64,000 nt of DNA from Chondrinema litorale (GTDB lineage: Bacteria; Bacteroidota; Bacteroidia; Cytophagales; Flammeovirgaceae). Shown piece by piece: positions 54,574 through 63,900 of this stretch (within the stretch, counting starts at the first letter, position 1; each line of letters starts with the position of its first letter). Both the position numbers and the translations under genes were made by a program. The stretch lies in assembly GCF_026250525.1 (NCBI RefSeq), contig NZ_CP111058.1, positions 88,553 to 152,552 of the forward strand, in the 5' to 3' direction. Under the pieces are notes generated by a model. That model was not told the DNA's origin, made no database searches, and saw only the letters and a list, made by a program, of their open reading frames with translations.

Positions 54574-55413
54574 TTACTCCTCCACTTTATCAATCGGCAT
54601 GTTTTCGGTGAGTGCCCATTCTGTCCATGAGCCATCGTAAACGGCTGTTTTATTTTCGTTTACCAATTCGCTAGCCAATAGAATAATGCAAGCTGTTAAA
54701 CCCGAACCGCATGAAAAAACCAGTGGGCGCTCATCTAGATTTAAGTCTTTAAATATGTTTTTTAATTCTTCTACAGGTTTATATTTCCCATTGTCGAGAA
54801 CTTTGCTAAAAGGCAAATTACAAGAGTTAGGAATGTGGCCGCTAGACAAACCTTTTCTAGGTTCTGGTGATGTTCCGATAAATCTGCCTTCTGAGCGGGC
54901 ATCGATTACGATACTACTTTTATCATCGATATTGCTTAATACAAACCCAGTATCTTTTACCATTTCAGGATAGAAGCTTGCTTTAAAATCTCCTGCTTCA
55001 AAAGTCTTCTCAGTGATGGTTTCAGTTTCATAACCGGCTTCAATCCATGCAGGCAAACCACCATCTAATACAGCTACATTTTTGTGCCCCATTATTTTAA
55101 ACATCCACCAAACTCTCGGGCTAGAATAAACACCAAGATTGTCGTACACCACAATTTTGCTATTTGCATTGATTCCCAGTTTTTGACAAGCTGCTTCAAA
55201 ATCTTGCGGTTGTGGTAATGTATTAGGAAAAGCACTTTTAGGGGCGCTAAAATCATTTTTTAAATCAAACAAACGAGCACTTTTAATATGAATATTCGCT
55301 AAGTCAGTGGTTATTCCTGCCTTATTGTCTTTCATACTTGCATCAAGAATAATCAAATCCGAATCGTTAATGATGCTCTGTAAATACTGTGGATCAACTA
55401 AAGGTGTCTTCAT
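54574..55413 (-). CDS. two-domain sulfurtransferase, 3-mercaptopyruvate type
   Basis: A 279-residue protein with an inactive N-terminal rhodanese domain (LIILDASMKDNKAG, NSKIVVYDNLGVYSSPRVWW) and a catalytic C-terminal one (IVIDARSEGRFIGTSPEPRK, GHIPNSCNLPFSKVLDN). The active-site loop FSCGSGLTAC is of the CGSG(V/L)T type, which is typical for 3-mercaptopyruvate sulfurtransferases rather than thiosulfate rhodaneses (CRxGxT). It makes protein persulfide from mercaptopyruvate in the cytosol. A functional link to the persulfide cluster at 22-26 kb on the same replicon is possible. Confidence 0.92.
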   Translation of the reverse strand: MKTPLVDPQYLQSIINDSDLIILDASMKDNKAGITTDLANIHIKSARLFDLKNDFSAPKSAFPNTLPQPQDFEAACQKLGINANSKIVVYDNLGVYSSPRVWWMFKIMGHKNVAVLDGGLPAWIEAGYETETITEKTFEAGDFKASFYPEMVKDTGFVLSNIDDKSSIVIDARSEGRFIGTSPEPRKGLSSGHIPNSCNLPFSKVLDNGKYKPVEELKNIFKDLNLDERPLVFSCGSGLTACIILLASELVNENKTAVYDGSWTEWALTENMPIDKVEE

Positions 55414-55524
55414 TTTTGGTTTGTTATTTAGTGGGGTTTAAAAAATGACACTTGAAAAATAGTATTAAAAATTCTTTATTACAATTTAAGTGTGATGAAG
55501 GGCGGAGACTAATCATTTTTTTCG

Positions 55525-56058
55525 TTAAGGCAAGTATTTCGATTTATTGAAAGATGAAACACATCTGTAAATTTTATGTTGATCAGTAAGGTCTTCTACA
55601 GTTATTCCTGCAATTTGTCTTAGATAATAGTTGGCAGTTTCATAAACATCTTTATTTCTCACCAAACTTTTATTGCCATGAGCTCTTATCATCTTTTTTT
55701 GAGCAGCAGTTACAAGATGTTGGCTGTTTAACCAAAGTTCTATTTTACTTTCTCTTTTGCTTGACCACTGGTAAAATTCCATAGCATGTTTATTTGCATT
55801 GGAAAATTTTTCAAGATTGAACGAACAAAAATCATCTAAGCCATCAACAAAATGAAAAGGGCGAAATATTATAGTACCTTGCTCTCCTAGAAATATATCG
55901 TAGTGACATCCCCGTTTATTAGTCTTATAAGCTGAACAAAAATCCAGTTCTTCTATCAGAATAAGATCAGATATAAAATCGTTTCGGAGATCATCATTTA
56001 TTGATGGATAAGTTTTCTCTACTGCCACACCTCGAACTTGTAGTATTTTAGGCTTCAT
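55525..56058 (-). CDS. hypothetical protein
   Basis: A 177-residue protein that I do not recognise. No signal peptide or membrane segment. It is mixed alpha/beta, with aromatic and basic residues (CHYDIFLGEQGTIIFRPFHF, AMEFYQWSSKRESKIELWLN) and a basic helical C-terminal part (TAAQKKMIRAHGNKSLVRNK). It lies 77 bp after dinD on the same strand, and the pair could form a small accessory cassette. Function unknown. Confidence 0.6.
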   Translation of the reverse strand: MKPKILQVRGVAVEKTYPSINDDLRNDFISDLILIEELDFCSAYKTNKRGCHYDIFLGEQGTIIFRPFHFVDGLDDFCSFNLEKFSNANKHAMEFYQWSSKRESKIELWLNSQHLVTAAQKKMIRAHGNKSLVRNKDVYETANYYLRQIAGITVEDLTDQHKIYRCVSSFNKSKYLP

Positions 56059-56135
56059 CAGAATTAAGGTTATTTACAAAAAGCTTTTAAATTCTGATTT
56101 TTAACGTCATTTCTCCTCTTTCATTAAGACGAACT

Positions 56136-56933
56136 TCAATCCTTCAATTTCTTTCTAGATTCTCGAATGTCTTCTTCTGGTGGCAAGTCTTCTGGGCGAA
56201 TGTTGTTTTCGTTTAAAGTGTTTCTGATGCTTCGGTTTGCTTGCTGATGCTCTTCTGTAATTTCATCTTGGCTCTGCAAGTCTTTTTGGTTGATGTTTGC
56301 TTCTGTAATGAGGTTAGAAAAGTTCTTGGCTGCTAAAGTGATTTTAGGTAAAAAATCTTCAACTTCTCTCCCCTCAGGAATATTCATTTTCTCCCTCAAC
56401 TCAGCATTCGACATATTAAACAATTCGGAGTCACCCGCTTCAGCAATTTCACGGAAACCCTGTTCATCAATCCCCCGCTGAAAAATAGCATTTTGCAAAG
56501 TGCCTTTGCTCTCTTCCAGTTCTTTTAGGGCTGTAATTCTTTCTGTAATTTTAATTCGCTCTTCTAGTAATTCGTGTTTGCGCGTTTGCAAAGCAAAATA
56601 ACTTTGGGCGAAAGCAATCTCTTCTTTTCTAGGGTCTCCGTTTTGTGCAACAAGATAACAGGCATACCTACTCAACAGGTAATCTTTGATAATTCGCTCT
56701 CCACCGCGAGGCATTTGTGATGTTTTGTCTACGCCGACAAAATGTGCTGTAACACTCTCAGCGCTGTTTTTACAAGCTTCTTCAGCTTTTTTAATGGTGC
56801 CTTCAAACTTTCGCCACTCCTTATAGCCCAGTAGTTTTTGTAGTTCTCTGGCAGACCAGCATTCTACCCCTTCCACTTCTGTAGCTTCTTTTTCAAAGGC
56901 TTCTCTCAGCTCCTGTATCTTGAATTTATTCAT
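56136..56933 (-). CDS. dinD: DNA-damage-inducible protein D (DinD) family
   Basis: A 265-residue protein matching DinD. It has an N-terminal BRO-N/Ant-like domain (VECWSARELQKLLGYKEWRK, FVGVDKTSQMPRGGERIIKD, YLLSRYACYLVAQNGDPRKE), a coiled-coil region (LLEERIKITERITALKELEE) and the NAIFQRGIDEQGFREIAEAG segment. In E. coli DinD is SOS-induced and inhibits RecA filament activities. Here it starts 15 bp after the M20 peptidase stop codon and no LexA-like box is seen before it, so induction may differ. Of frequent occurrence on mobile DNA. Confidence 0.9.
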   Translation of the reverse strand: MNKFKIQELREAFEKEATEVEGVECWSARELQKLLGYKEWRKFEGTIKKAEEACKNSAESVTAHFVGVDKTSQMPRGGERIIKDYLLSRYACYLVAQNGDPRKEEIAFAQSYFALQTRKHELLEERIKITERITALKELEESKGTLQNAIFQRGIDEQGFREIAEAGDSELFNMSNAELREKMNIPEGREVEDFLPKITLAAKNFSNLITEANINQKDLQSQDEITEEHQQANRSIRNTLNENNIRPEDLPPEEDIRESRKKLKD

Positions 56934-56948
56934 ATTGCAATTTACAAT

Positions 56949-58484
56949 CTAATCGAACTTCTGTGCAAGTATGGCCAGACAAGTTCGCACTCCACGCTTT
57001 AGGTTGCCTAGTCTCAAATTTTCATTTGGGCTATGCTGGTTGTTGTCTGGATTTACATTAGGCACTGTAACTGCTGGTACATCCAGGGTAGCTACAAAGG
57101 GTGAAATTGGAATTGAACCACCCGAAATTCTAATTTTAACAGGTTCTTCACCAAAGAGGTTAACATAAGCATTGCTCAGCCAGTTTCCGATTTCTGAGTT
57201 AAAATCTGTTCTGAAAGCGGCATATGAAACACTGTATTTAAATGCAACGATCTTCGGATATTTCATGCGCTCTTCTTCTGTTGGCTCGCCAGAAGTAATA
57301 TAAAAACCTTGCGATTCAATATGTTTTTTTATTAGTGAAATCAGTTTTTCAGGATCGCATTCTGGTACCAATCTCATATCGATTTCTGCGGTAGCCGTTG
57401 CCGGTACAATGGTTCTGGCTTCTTTACCCACCCATGCACATTGCAAACCTCTAATGTTTAAAGATGGATATTGGATAGATTCCTGATAATTATTACCCAC
57501 TTTATCAGTAGCAGCAATGCCAATTTTTTTCTGGATCATGGCTTCATCATCAGGCACAGCTCCTAGAATTTTCTTTGTTTCTTCATCCAGTGTAATGCCA
57601 TCGTAAAAACCGGGAATGGTTACTCTGCCTTCTTCGTCTTTCATAGAAGCCAGAAGTTTCGATAGCCTTAATGCCGGGTTCGGTGCATAGTTTCCATAGT
57701 GTCCGCTATGCTGTGGCACTCTTGGCCCATAGGTAGTAAGCGTAATATCTGAGATACCTCTTGCGCCAAATGTTAAAGTTGGCTTATTAGTAATGTGAGG
57801 AGGTCCATCGAAGATTACTAACATATCTGCGGCTAATTTGTCTTTATGCGTAGTAACCGCTGCTGGCAAATTTGGAGAGCCTTGCTCTTCTTCAAAATCT
57901 ATAATAATTTTTAAGTTAAAGTCGGGTGTAAACTTAGCCGCTTTCATGGCATCTAAAGCAGAAAGAAACATGATTATCGGACCTTTAGCATCAGAAGCTG
58001 ATCTACCGAATACACGCCATTCATCATTAAACTCACTGTCTAAAGAATTCCAGTCGATAATTTCCCAATTATCAGATTCGTCTTGTGCTTTTAATACAGG
58101 TTTGTACGGATGTGGTTGAAACCATTTGGTGGTGTCGATTGCCTGTCCATCTGCGTGAAAATACATCAAAACCGTTTTCTCTGATTTTTTATAAGAGGTA
58201 GAAGCCAACATAATTGGAATTTCGCCCGCTGTTGGAAGTAGTTCTACCTCAAAACCACGGTTGCTAAATTCGGTATTTAACCATTCGATGTTTTTCTTAA
58301 TGTTTGCAGGGTATTGCGCATCGTTAGGAATGCTTAAAAAAGTAATCAGATTTTCTACTGTTTTGGGCAGTTCTGCATCTGCATAACTTTCGATCTGATT
58401 GCGCTTTAATTTTTGAGCTTTTGCAGGTGCAAGTGAAGCTACTAAAAAACATAAAAATAGAAATTGAGTAATTTTATTTGTCAT
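56949..58484 (-). CDS. M20-family metallopeptidase (exported dipeptidase-like)
   Basis: About 511 residues from the preferred start at 58484 (MTNKITQFLFLCFLVASLAP, signal cleaved after AKA). The start at 58550 would overlap the ABC gene by 41 bp and spoil the signal peptide. Zinc ligands and catalytic residues are visible: MYFHADGQAID, GRSASDAKGPI, DFEEEQGSP with the Glu-Glu pair, and the final His in NNQHSPNEN. A dimerisation lid covers about 230-370. It cleaves small peptides outside the cytosol. It is followed after 15 bp by dinD. Confidence 0.92.
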   Translation of the reverse strand: MTNKITQFLFLCFLVASLAPAKAQKLKRNQIESYADAELPKTVENLITFLSIPNDAQYPANIKKNIEWLNTEFSNRGFEVELLPTAGEIPIMLASTSYKKSEKTVLMYFHADGQAIDTTKWFQPHPYKPVLKAQDESDNWEIIDWNSLDSEFNDEWRVFGRSASDAKGPIIMFLSALDAMKAAKFTPDFNLKIIIDFEEEQGSPNLPAAVTTHKDKLAADMLVIFDGPPHITNKPTLTFGARGISDITLTTYGPRVPQHSGHYGNYAPNPALRLSKLLASMKDEEGRVTIPGFYDGITLDEETKKILGAVPDDEAMIQKKIGIAATDKVGNNYQESIQYPSLNIRGLQCAWVGKEARTIVPATATAEIDMRLVPECDPEKLISLIKKHIESQGFYITSGEPTEEERMKYPKIVAFKYSVSYAAFRTDFNSEIGNWLSNAYVNLFGEEPVKIRISGGSIPISPFVATLDVPAVTVPNVNPDNNQHSPNENLRLGNLKRGVRTCLAILAQKFD

Positions 58485-58509
58485 AGTTTCAGGGGTAATG
58501 AAAGAATAA

Positions 58510-59196
58510 TTATATAGCGTTATCGAGCATATCGTTTGCTTTCGATACAAACTTCTCGAATAGTTCTTTTTCGATTGTGTCGAATTGTTCGTGGTTAAAG
58601 GTTTTCTGTATTTTGCCTTTTTCTAAGAGATGAATTTGATGGCAAGATGCAGTGAGTGTTTCTATGATGTGTGAGGTTACTAAAACTGTTTTGCCTCTCT
58701 CTCCAAGTCTGTCTAGTAGTAGGTTAAGAATTTTTCCCGATTCCAAGTCGAGCCCGTTAAAGGGTTCATCCAACAAAATTATTTTTTTATCTAACTTTAA
58801 TATAGCCATTAAAGCCAGTTTTTTCTTCATTCCTGTTGAATAATGTTCGATTAAATCATCGAGCGGAACATGCATCAATTCTTCCCAAATTTCCTGTTTG
58901 TAATGTGGATTTTTTAGCGGAAATAAACGGAGGTATTCTCTACCTGTGATATAAGAATAGAAATAATTGCTAGTAGGCAAATAGGCAATTTCGTTATGAT
59001 CTAGCTTTTTGCCGTTGAGCAAGATGCTGCCCTCGTTTGGTTTTTTAGTGCCAAATAAAGCTTGAATGAGGGTTGTTTTGCCAGAACCATTGAAACCCAC
59101 CAAACCGTGAATTTTTGCAGTTTCCAGTTGTAAGTTAAGCTGATCAATCACGCAATGTTTGCCGTAGTTGATTGTCAGGTTTTGTAGTTCGAGCAT
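58510..59196 (-). CDS. ABC transporter ATP-binding protein
   Basis: A 228-residue ATPase with Walker A GFNGSGKT (residues 34-41), signature YSTGMKKKLALM, Walker B IILLDEP and the H-loop VLVTSHI. The GMKKKL form of the signature and the short length suggest an ABC-2 exporter subunit (CcmA/NatA-like). No permease gene lies next to it, so the membrane partner must be elsewhere or lost. It ends 26 bp before the M20 peptidase start. Confidence 0.9.
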   Translation of the reverse strand: MLELQNLTINYGKHCVIDQLNLQLETAKIHGLVGFNGSGKTTLIQALFGTKKPNEGSILLNGKKLDHNEIAYLPTSNYFYSYITGREYLRLFPLKNPHYKQEIWEELMHVPLDDLIEHYSTGMKKKLALMAILKLDKKIILLDEPFNGLDLESGKILNLLLDRLGERGKTVLVTSHIIETLTASCHQIHLLEKGKIQKTFNHEQFDTIEKELFEKFVSKANDMLDNAI

Positions 59197-59322
59197 TTCT
59201 TATTTGTCAGATAGTTCGTTAAAGTCTTCAAATTAACAGAAAACTAAAATATAAAAAAACTACAAGTGATTGCTCATTGGAATCTACAAAGTGAAATCTT
59301 AAAAAATTTGAGTGATGATTTT

Positions 59323-59886
59323 TTATTGATATTTAGTCGGAATCGGATTCTCATCTTCTATGCACTGGCAAAAAGCATCCATTATATCATCAATTTGCTC
59401 AATAGTAGCTTGATCGACTACCTCTCCACTTTTACCTATTTTACCTTTCGCACCTTTTATGAGCAAAGTAGCCTCTTCGTTTACCTGCGCTTCTATGGTA
59501 GTTAAGATGAGTTTAAGTGATTCAAAAGCTTTTTCACCAGATGCAGCAGCCACAATTATTGCCACTGGTTTATTAGAAAATACAGTGGTTGATACATTCC
59601 ATTCAATGGCGTTTTTCAAGCTACCGGGTAAGCTGAAAACATATTCAGGAGTGCAGAAAATTACCCCATCTGCCAGATTAATCTTTTCTCTAAAAGCCAA
59701 AACTTCTTGTGGTGTATTTATTTGAGATTGAATTGGGTTAAAGTGCGGAAGCTTATCGATACCATCAAAGATTTCGACTTCAAGCTGATCTTTAAAAGTG
59801 TTGGCGATGTATTTTAATAATGAAGTACTGGAAGACTCAAGATTAGTACTTCCAGAGATTGCTAGTATTTTCTTTGTTTGAGGCAT
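59323..59886 (-). CDS. NADPH-dependent FMN reductase family protein
   Basis: A 187-residue flavodoxin-like protein. The FMN phosphate loop is AISGSTNLESSSTSLLKYIA, the second contact is GVIFCTPEYVFSLPGSLKNA-IEW, and AIIVAAASGEKAF follows. Members reduce quinones, azo compounds, chromate or metals with NADPH. It is a single gene, 37 bp after the YfiT-like stop codon on the same strand, and may be co-transcribed with it. Confidence 0.9.
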   Translation of the reverse strand: MPQTKKILAISGSTNLESSSTSLLKYIANTFKDQLEVEIFDGIDKLPHFNPIQSQINTPQEVLAFREKINLADGVIFCTPEYVFSLPGSLKNAIEWNVSTTVFSNKPVAIIVAAASGEKAFESLKLILTTIEAQVNEEATLLIKGAKGKIGKSGEVVDQATIEQIDDIMDAFCQCIEDENPIPTKYQ

Positions 59887-59925
59887 TTTGAGGGTTAACT
59901 TTTTATTTGTAAAATGACATGCAAA

Positions 59926-60459
59926 CTATAACCAACCTTCACGCTTTTTAAGTTCGGTTATGTGTGCCAAGTGATGATTGCAATGCCAAGCATACATGGC
60001 AATGGTATTGTCTAACCTGATTTCTTTACCATGTTCTGGGTGGATGTATTTCTTATTCAAATCTTCATCAGTGAGAGATTTAAGCAATACAACCCAACGG
60101 TCATGTAATCCATCCATTAAACTTAATGCCGGCTCGATAGGTATTTTGCTGTCTGCCAGTTCTGCCCAACGGTCTTCATAATAGGCCTTAATAGTTGGCT
60201 TGTCTTCAGTAAGTGCCCATTTGAAACGGATCAGGCTGTTCATGTGGCTATCTGAACAATGGTTTACCAATTGCCTTACCGTCCAGCCACCTTCTCTGTA
60301 AGGAGTATCTAATTGCTCGTCAGAGAGTGATGCTGTTTCCTTTCTAATTCTAGCCGGAAAAGATTCAATATCTGCGATGTGTTCGGCAAGAAGTTCATTT
60401 GTAAGCTCTCTAGGCCACTTAAACTTTCCGATTGGGTATCTTAATTTATCTTCTGGCAT
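59926..60459 (-). CDS. BstA/YfiT-like DinB-fold metal-dependent protein
   Basis: A 177-residue protein that matches YfiT/BstA along its length: YPIGKFKWPRELTNELLAEH, GWTVRQLVNHCSDSHMNSLI with the first His ligands, IRLDNTIAMYAWHCNHHLAH-ITEL with two more. YfiT proteins bind a divalent metal and are putative bacillithiol S-transferases. Many Bacteroidota make bacillithiol, so a detoxification role is likely. It heads a probable two-gene unit with the FMN reductase. Confidence 0.9.
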   Translation of the reverse strand: MPEDKLRYPIGKFKWPRELTNELLAEHIADIESFPARIRKETASLSDEQLDTPYREGGWTVRQLVNHCSDSHMNSLIRFKWALTEDKPTIKAYYEDRWAELADSKIPIEPALSLMDGLHDRWVVLLKSLTDEDLNKKYIHPEHGKEIRLDNTIAMYAWHCNHHLAHITELKKREGWL

Positions 60460-60967
60460 GATGTATAAAATGTTATTTAAATACTATCTAATTGCTTACT
60501 AAAGCAATTAAATATTAATAAATAAAATTAGGTATATTTTTTTGTATTTTTTTAACTAAAAAATGTGAAAATTTAAATGTAGTAAGTATAATTACATCAT
60601 TAAATTATTAACAACAAATACATGTTATCCATGATCAAATTAATGTACTACCAGCTTTTTTTTTCAACTTATTATTTTCCTAAGGTTCAATTTAAAAACC
60701 TTAAAATTTCTTCAAAAAAACTTATTAGCCCCTAATCATTAATTCTTTTTTACTATCTAAAAATCTTTTCTGATCATTAAAATATACAGAGTATTCAGAG
60801 TAATTATTCTTTGAATAGCTGCTGTCATATTGCTTATATTTGGTTAATTTATTAAATGCGGTCTTTCAGTTTTGAAAGATACTGTGGCTTATATTGTGTT
60901 TAATGAATTGGCTTCTTCCCGTAATCAATCAAAATAAAATTATCTAAACAAAACTAAATTACAAAGA
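60460..60967. other. AT-rich intergenic region without a supported feature
   Basis: Five hundred bases between the YfiT-like gene and the divergent beta-helix gene. It is very AT-rich with long T runs, contains no reading frame I can support, no clear hairpin and no good TAnnTTTG at a convincing distance. It must contain promoters for both flanking genes. Confidence 0.6.
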
Positions 60968-63900
60968 ATGAATCTTAAATACCTTTTCCAAATTATATTT
61001 TGGATAAGCACTTTTTTGTCTTTAACCCAAAGTGCATACAGCCAGAGCTGTAATTTTAGTACAACACCTGCTAGCCCTATAGATTGGGCATATGTAGAAG
61101 ATACAACTATTAGTGGATTAGATATTTCAAATGTAGATACTGCAGCTGCAGAGCAATGTATTAAATTAGTTAAATGTAAAAACATAATTATTGAAAACTG
61201 TAAGTTAGGTCCAGCATGGAAGTGGGCTATTTACATGCGAGATTGTGAGAACATTACAATAAGAAACTGTGTATTTGAAGATTATGGTATTGGTGTATAT
61301 GCAGTGCGCTCAGAAACCGTAGATGTTAGTTATAATAGTTTTCTTAATGCATTAGGATATCAAGGTAGTGATGGATATGTAAATGGTAAGCATGTACAGT
61401 TTAATGAAATTACAGGTACTGGAAATAAAATTAATTATAATGTAGGAGAGTGTATTATGAATGAAAGCACACCAGAAGATTTAATTAGTGTATATAAATC
61501 TTCTGGTGTAGCTGGTGATCCTATTCAAGTAATTGGTAATAAATTAAGAGGTGGAGGACCAAGTCCTTCAGGTGGTGGAATTATGACTGGAGATGGAGGT
61601 GGAAACTACATTTTAGTAAAAGATAACATTTTAGTAAATCCTGGTCAATATGGGATAGGCATTGCAGGTGGTGATAACATTAGTATAATAGATAATAAAG
61701 TTTATGGTAAGCAACAGTCATTTACAAATGTAGGAATTTATATAGGTGTATATTATCCTGGTGATTGTACTACTTATGAAGTTAGTGGAAATCAATCAAA
61801 CTTCACAAAATATAATGGTGATCCCAATCATGCATGGAAAAGTGGAGAGTTAAGTTGTGATACAATTACTGGTTGGGATACAGCAAATGAATGGGGTGCT
61901 AATATTGATTCCACGATTTTACCTGTGAACTTGTTTTGTTCAGATGTAGCAACTGTACCTGCTGCACCATCAAGCTTGTCAGCAAGTGCTCTATCAAGTA
62001 GTTCTATACAAGTAAGTTGGGACAGTGTATCAGCAGCAACAAGTTATGTATTAGAGAGTTCAGCAAGTAGTGGAAGTGGTTTTAGTGAATTAGCAACTCT
62101 GACAGGATTAACTTATACCCATACAGGATTAGCATCAGGACAAACAGTATATTATAGAGTAAAAGCAGTAAATACTGCAGGCAGCTCTTCATATAGTAGT
62201 GTAATAAGCGGAACTACTGAAGTTGAACCTATAGATAGTACTTTAGTATTAATAGAAGCAGAAGATAACTATACAGTAGTAACAGATACAGGATCAAATG
62301 CAATAGCAATTCAAAGTTATGATATACACTCTGGGAATCAGGCTGTAAGATTATACGATGATGGAGATAAGATAGAAATTAGCTTTACAGTAGATGTAGC
62401 AGGAGAATATGAGATAAGAGCAGGAGTAAGATCAGGTGGAACAGGAAACTCACAGGGTTACTGGCCAAATGGTTACACCTTTGAGGTAAATGATGTGACA
62501 ACCACTTTCACAGGTGATGTATCAAGTATATCTTCATATTATAGCAGTGCCTATGGTGGCTCGTATATGGGAGAGATGGTAGCTACAGTCGATTTAACCT
62601 CAGGCACAAATACGGTAACAGTAGAAGCAAATTCTAGTTGGGAGATAATCGACTATTTAACATTAGATTTAATTTCAGCATCAATTTTACCTTCCACTCC
62701 AATAGGCTTAAGTGCAAGTGCTCTATCCAGTAGTTCTATACAAGTAAGTTGGGACAGTGCATCAGCAGCAACAAGTTATGTATTAGAGAGTTCCGCAAGT
62801 AGTGGAAGTGGTTTTAGTGAATTAGCGACACTTACAGATTCAACTTATACTCACACTGGGTTATCATCAGGACAAACTGTTTATTACAGAGTAAAAGCAG
62901 TAAATGATGATGGAAGTTCTGTATATAGCTCTATAGCAAATGCTACAACTGATATGATTTCTGTAGATACTTTATTAATAGAAGCTGAAGATAATTATAC
63001 AGTAATAACAGATGCAGGTTCAAATGCAATAGCGATCCAGAGTTATGCGATCCATTCGGGCAGTCAAGCAGTAAGATTGTATGATAATGGAGACAAAGTA
63101 GAAATTAGCTTTACAGTAGATGTAGCAGGACAGTACGAGATAAGAGCAGGGGTAAGATCAGGAAGTACAGGGAATTCACAAGCTTATTGGCCAGACGGCT
63201 ACATTTTTGAAGTAAATGATGTGACAACCACTTTCACAGGTGATGTATCAAGTATATCTTCATATTATAGCAGTGCCTATGGTGGCTCGTATATGGGAGA
63301 GATGGTAGCTACAGTCGATTTAACCTCAGGCACAAATACGGTAACAGTAGAAGCAAATTCTAGTTGGGAGATAATCGACTATTTAACATTAGATTTAATT
63401 TCAGCATCAATTTTACCTTCCACTCCAATAGGCTTAAGTGCAAGTGCTCTATCCAGTAGTTCTATACAAGTAAGTTGGGACAGTGCATCAGCAGCAACAA
63501 GTTATGTATTAGAGAGTTCCGCAAGTAGTGGAAGTGGTTTTAGTGAATTAGCGACACTTACAGATTCAACTTATACTCACACTGGGTTATCATCAGGACA
63601 AACTGTTTATTACAGAGTAAAAGCAGTAAATGATGATGGAAGTTCTGTATATAGCTCTATAGCAAATGCTACAACTGATATGATTTCTGTAGATACTTTA
63701 TTAATAGAAGCTGAAGATAATTATACAGTAATAACAGATGCAGGTTCAAATGCAATAGCGATCCAGAGTTATGCGATCCATTCGGGCAGTCAAGCAGTAA
63801 GATTGTATGATAATGGAGACAAAGTAGAAATTAGCTTTACAGTAGATGTAGCAGGACAGTACGAGATAAGAGCAGGGGTAAGATCAGGAAGTACAGGGAA

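Noticed and set aside
58485..58550. Longer start for the M20 peptidase
   Set aside because: It would overlap the ABC ATPase gene and put 22 residues ahead of a clean signal peptide.
58510..59196. ABC ATPase as part of a complete exporter operon
   Set aside because: Neither neighbour is a membrane permease, so only the ATPase can be claimed.
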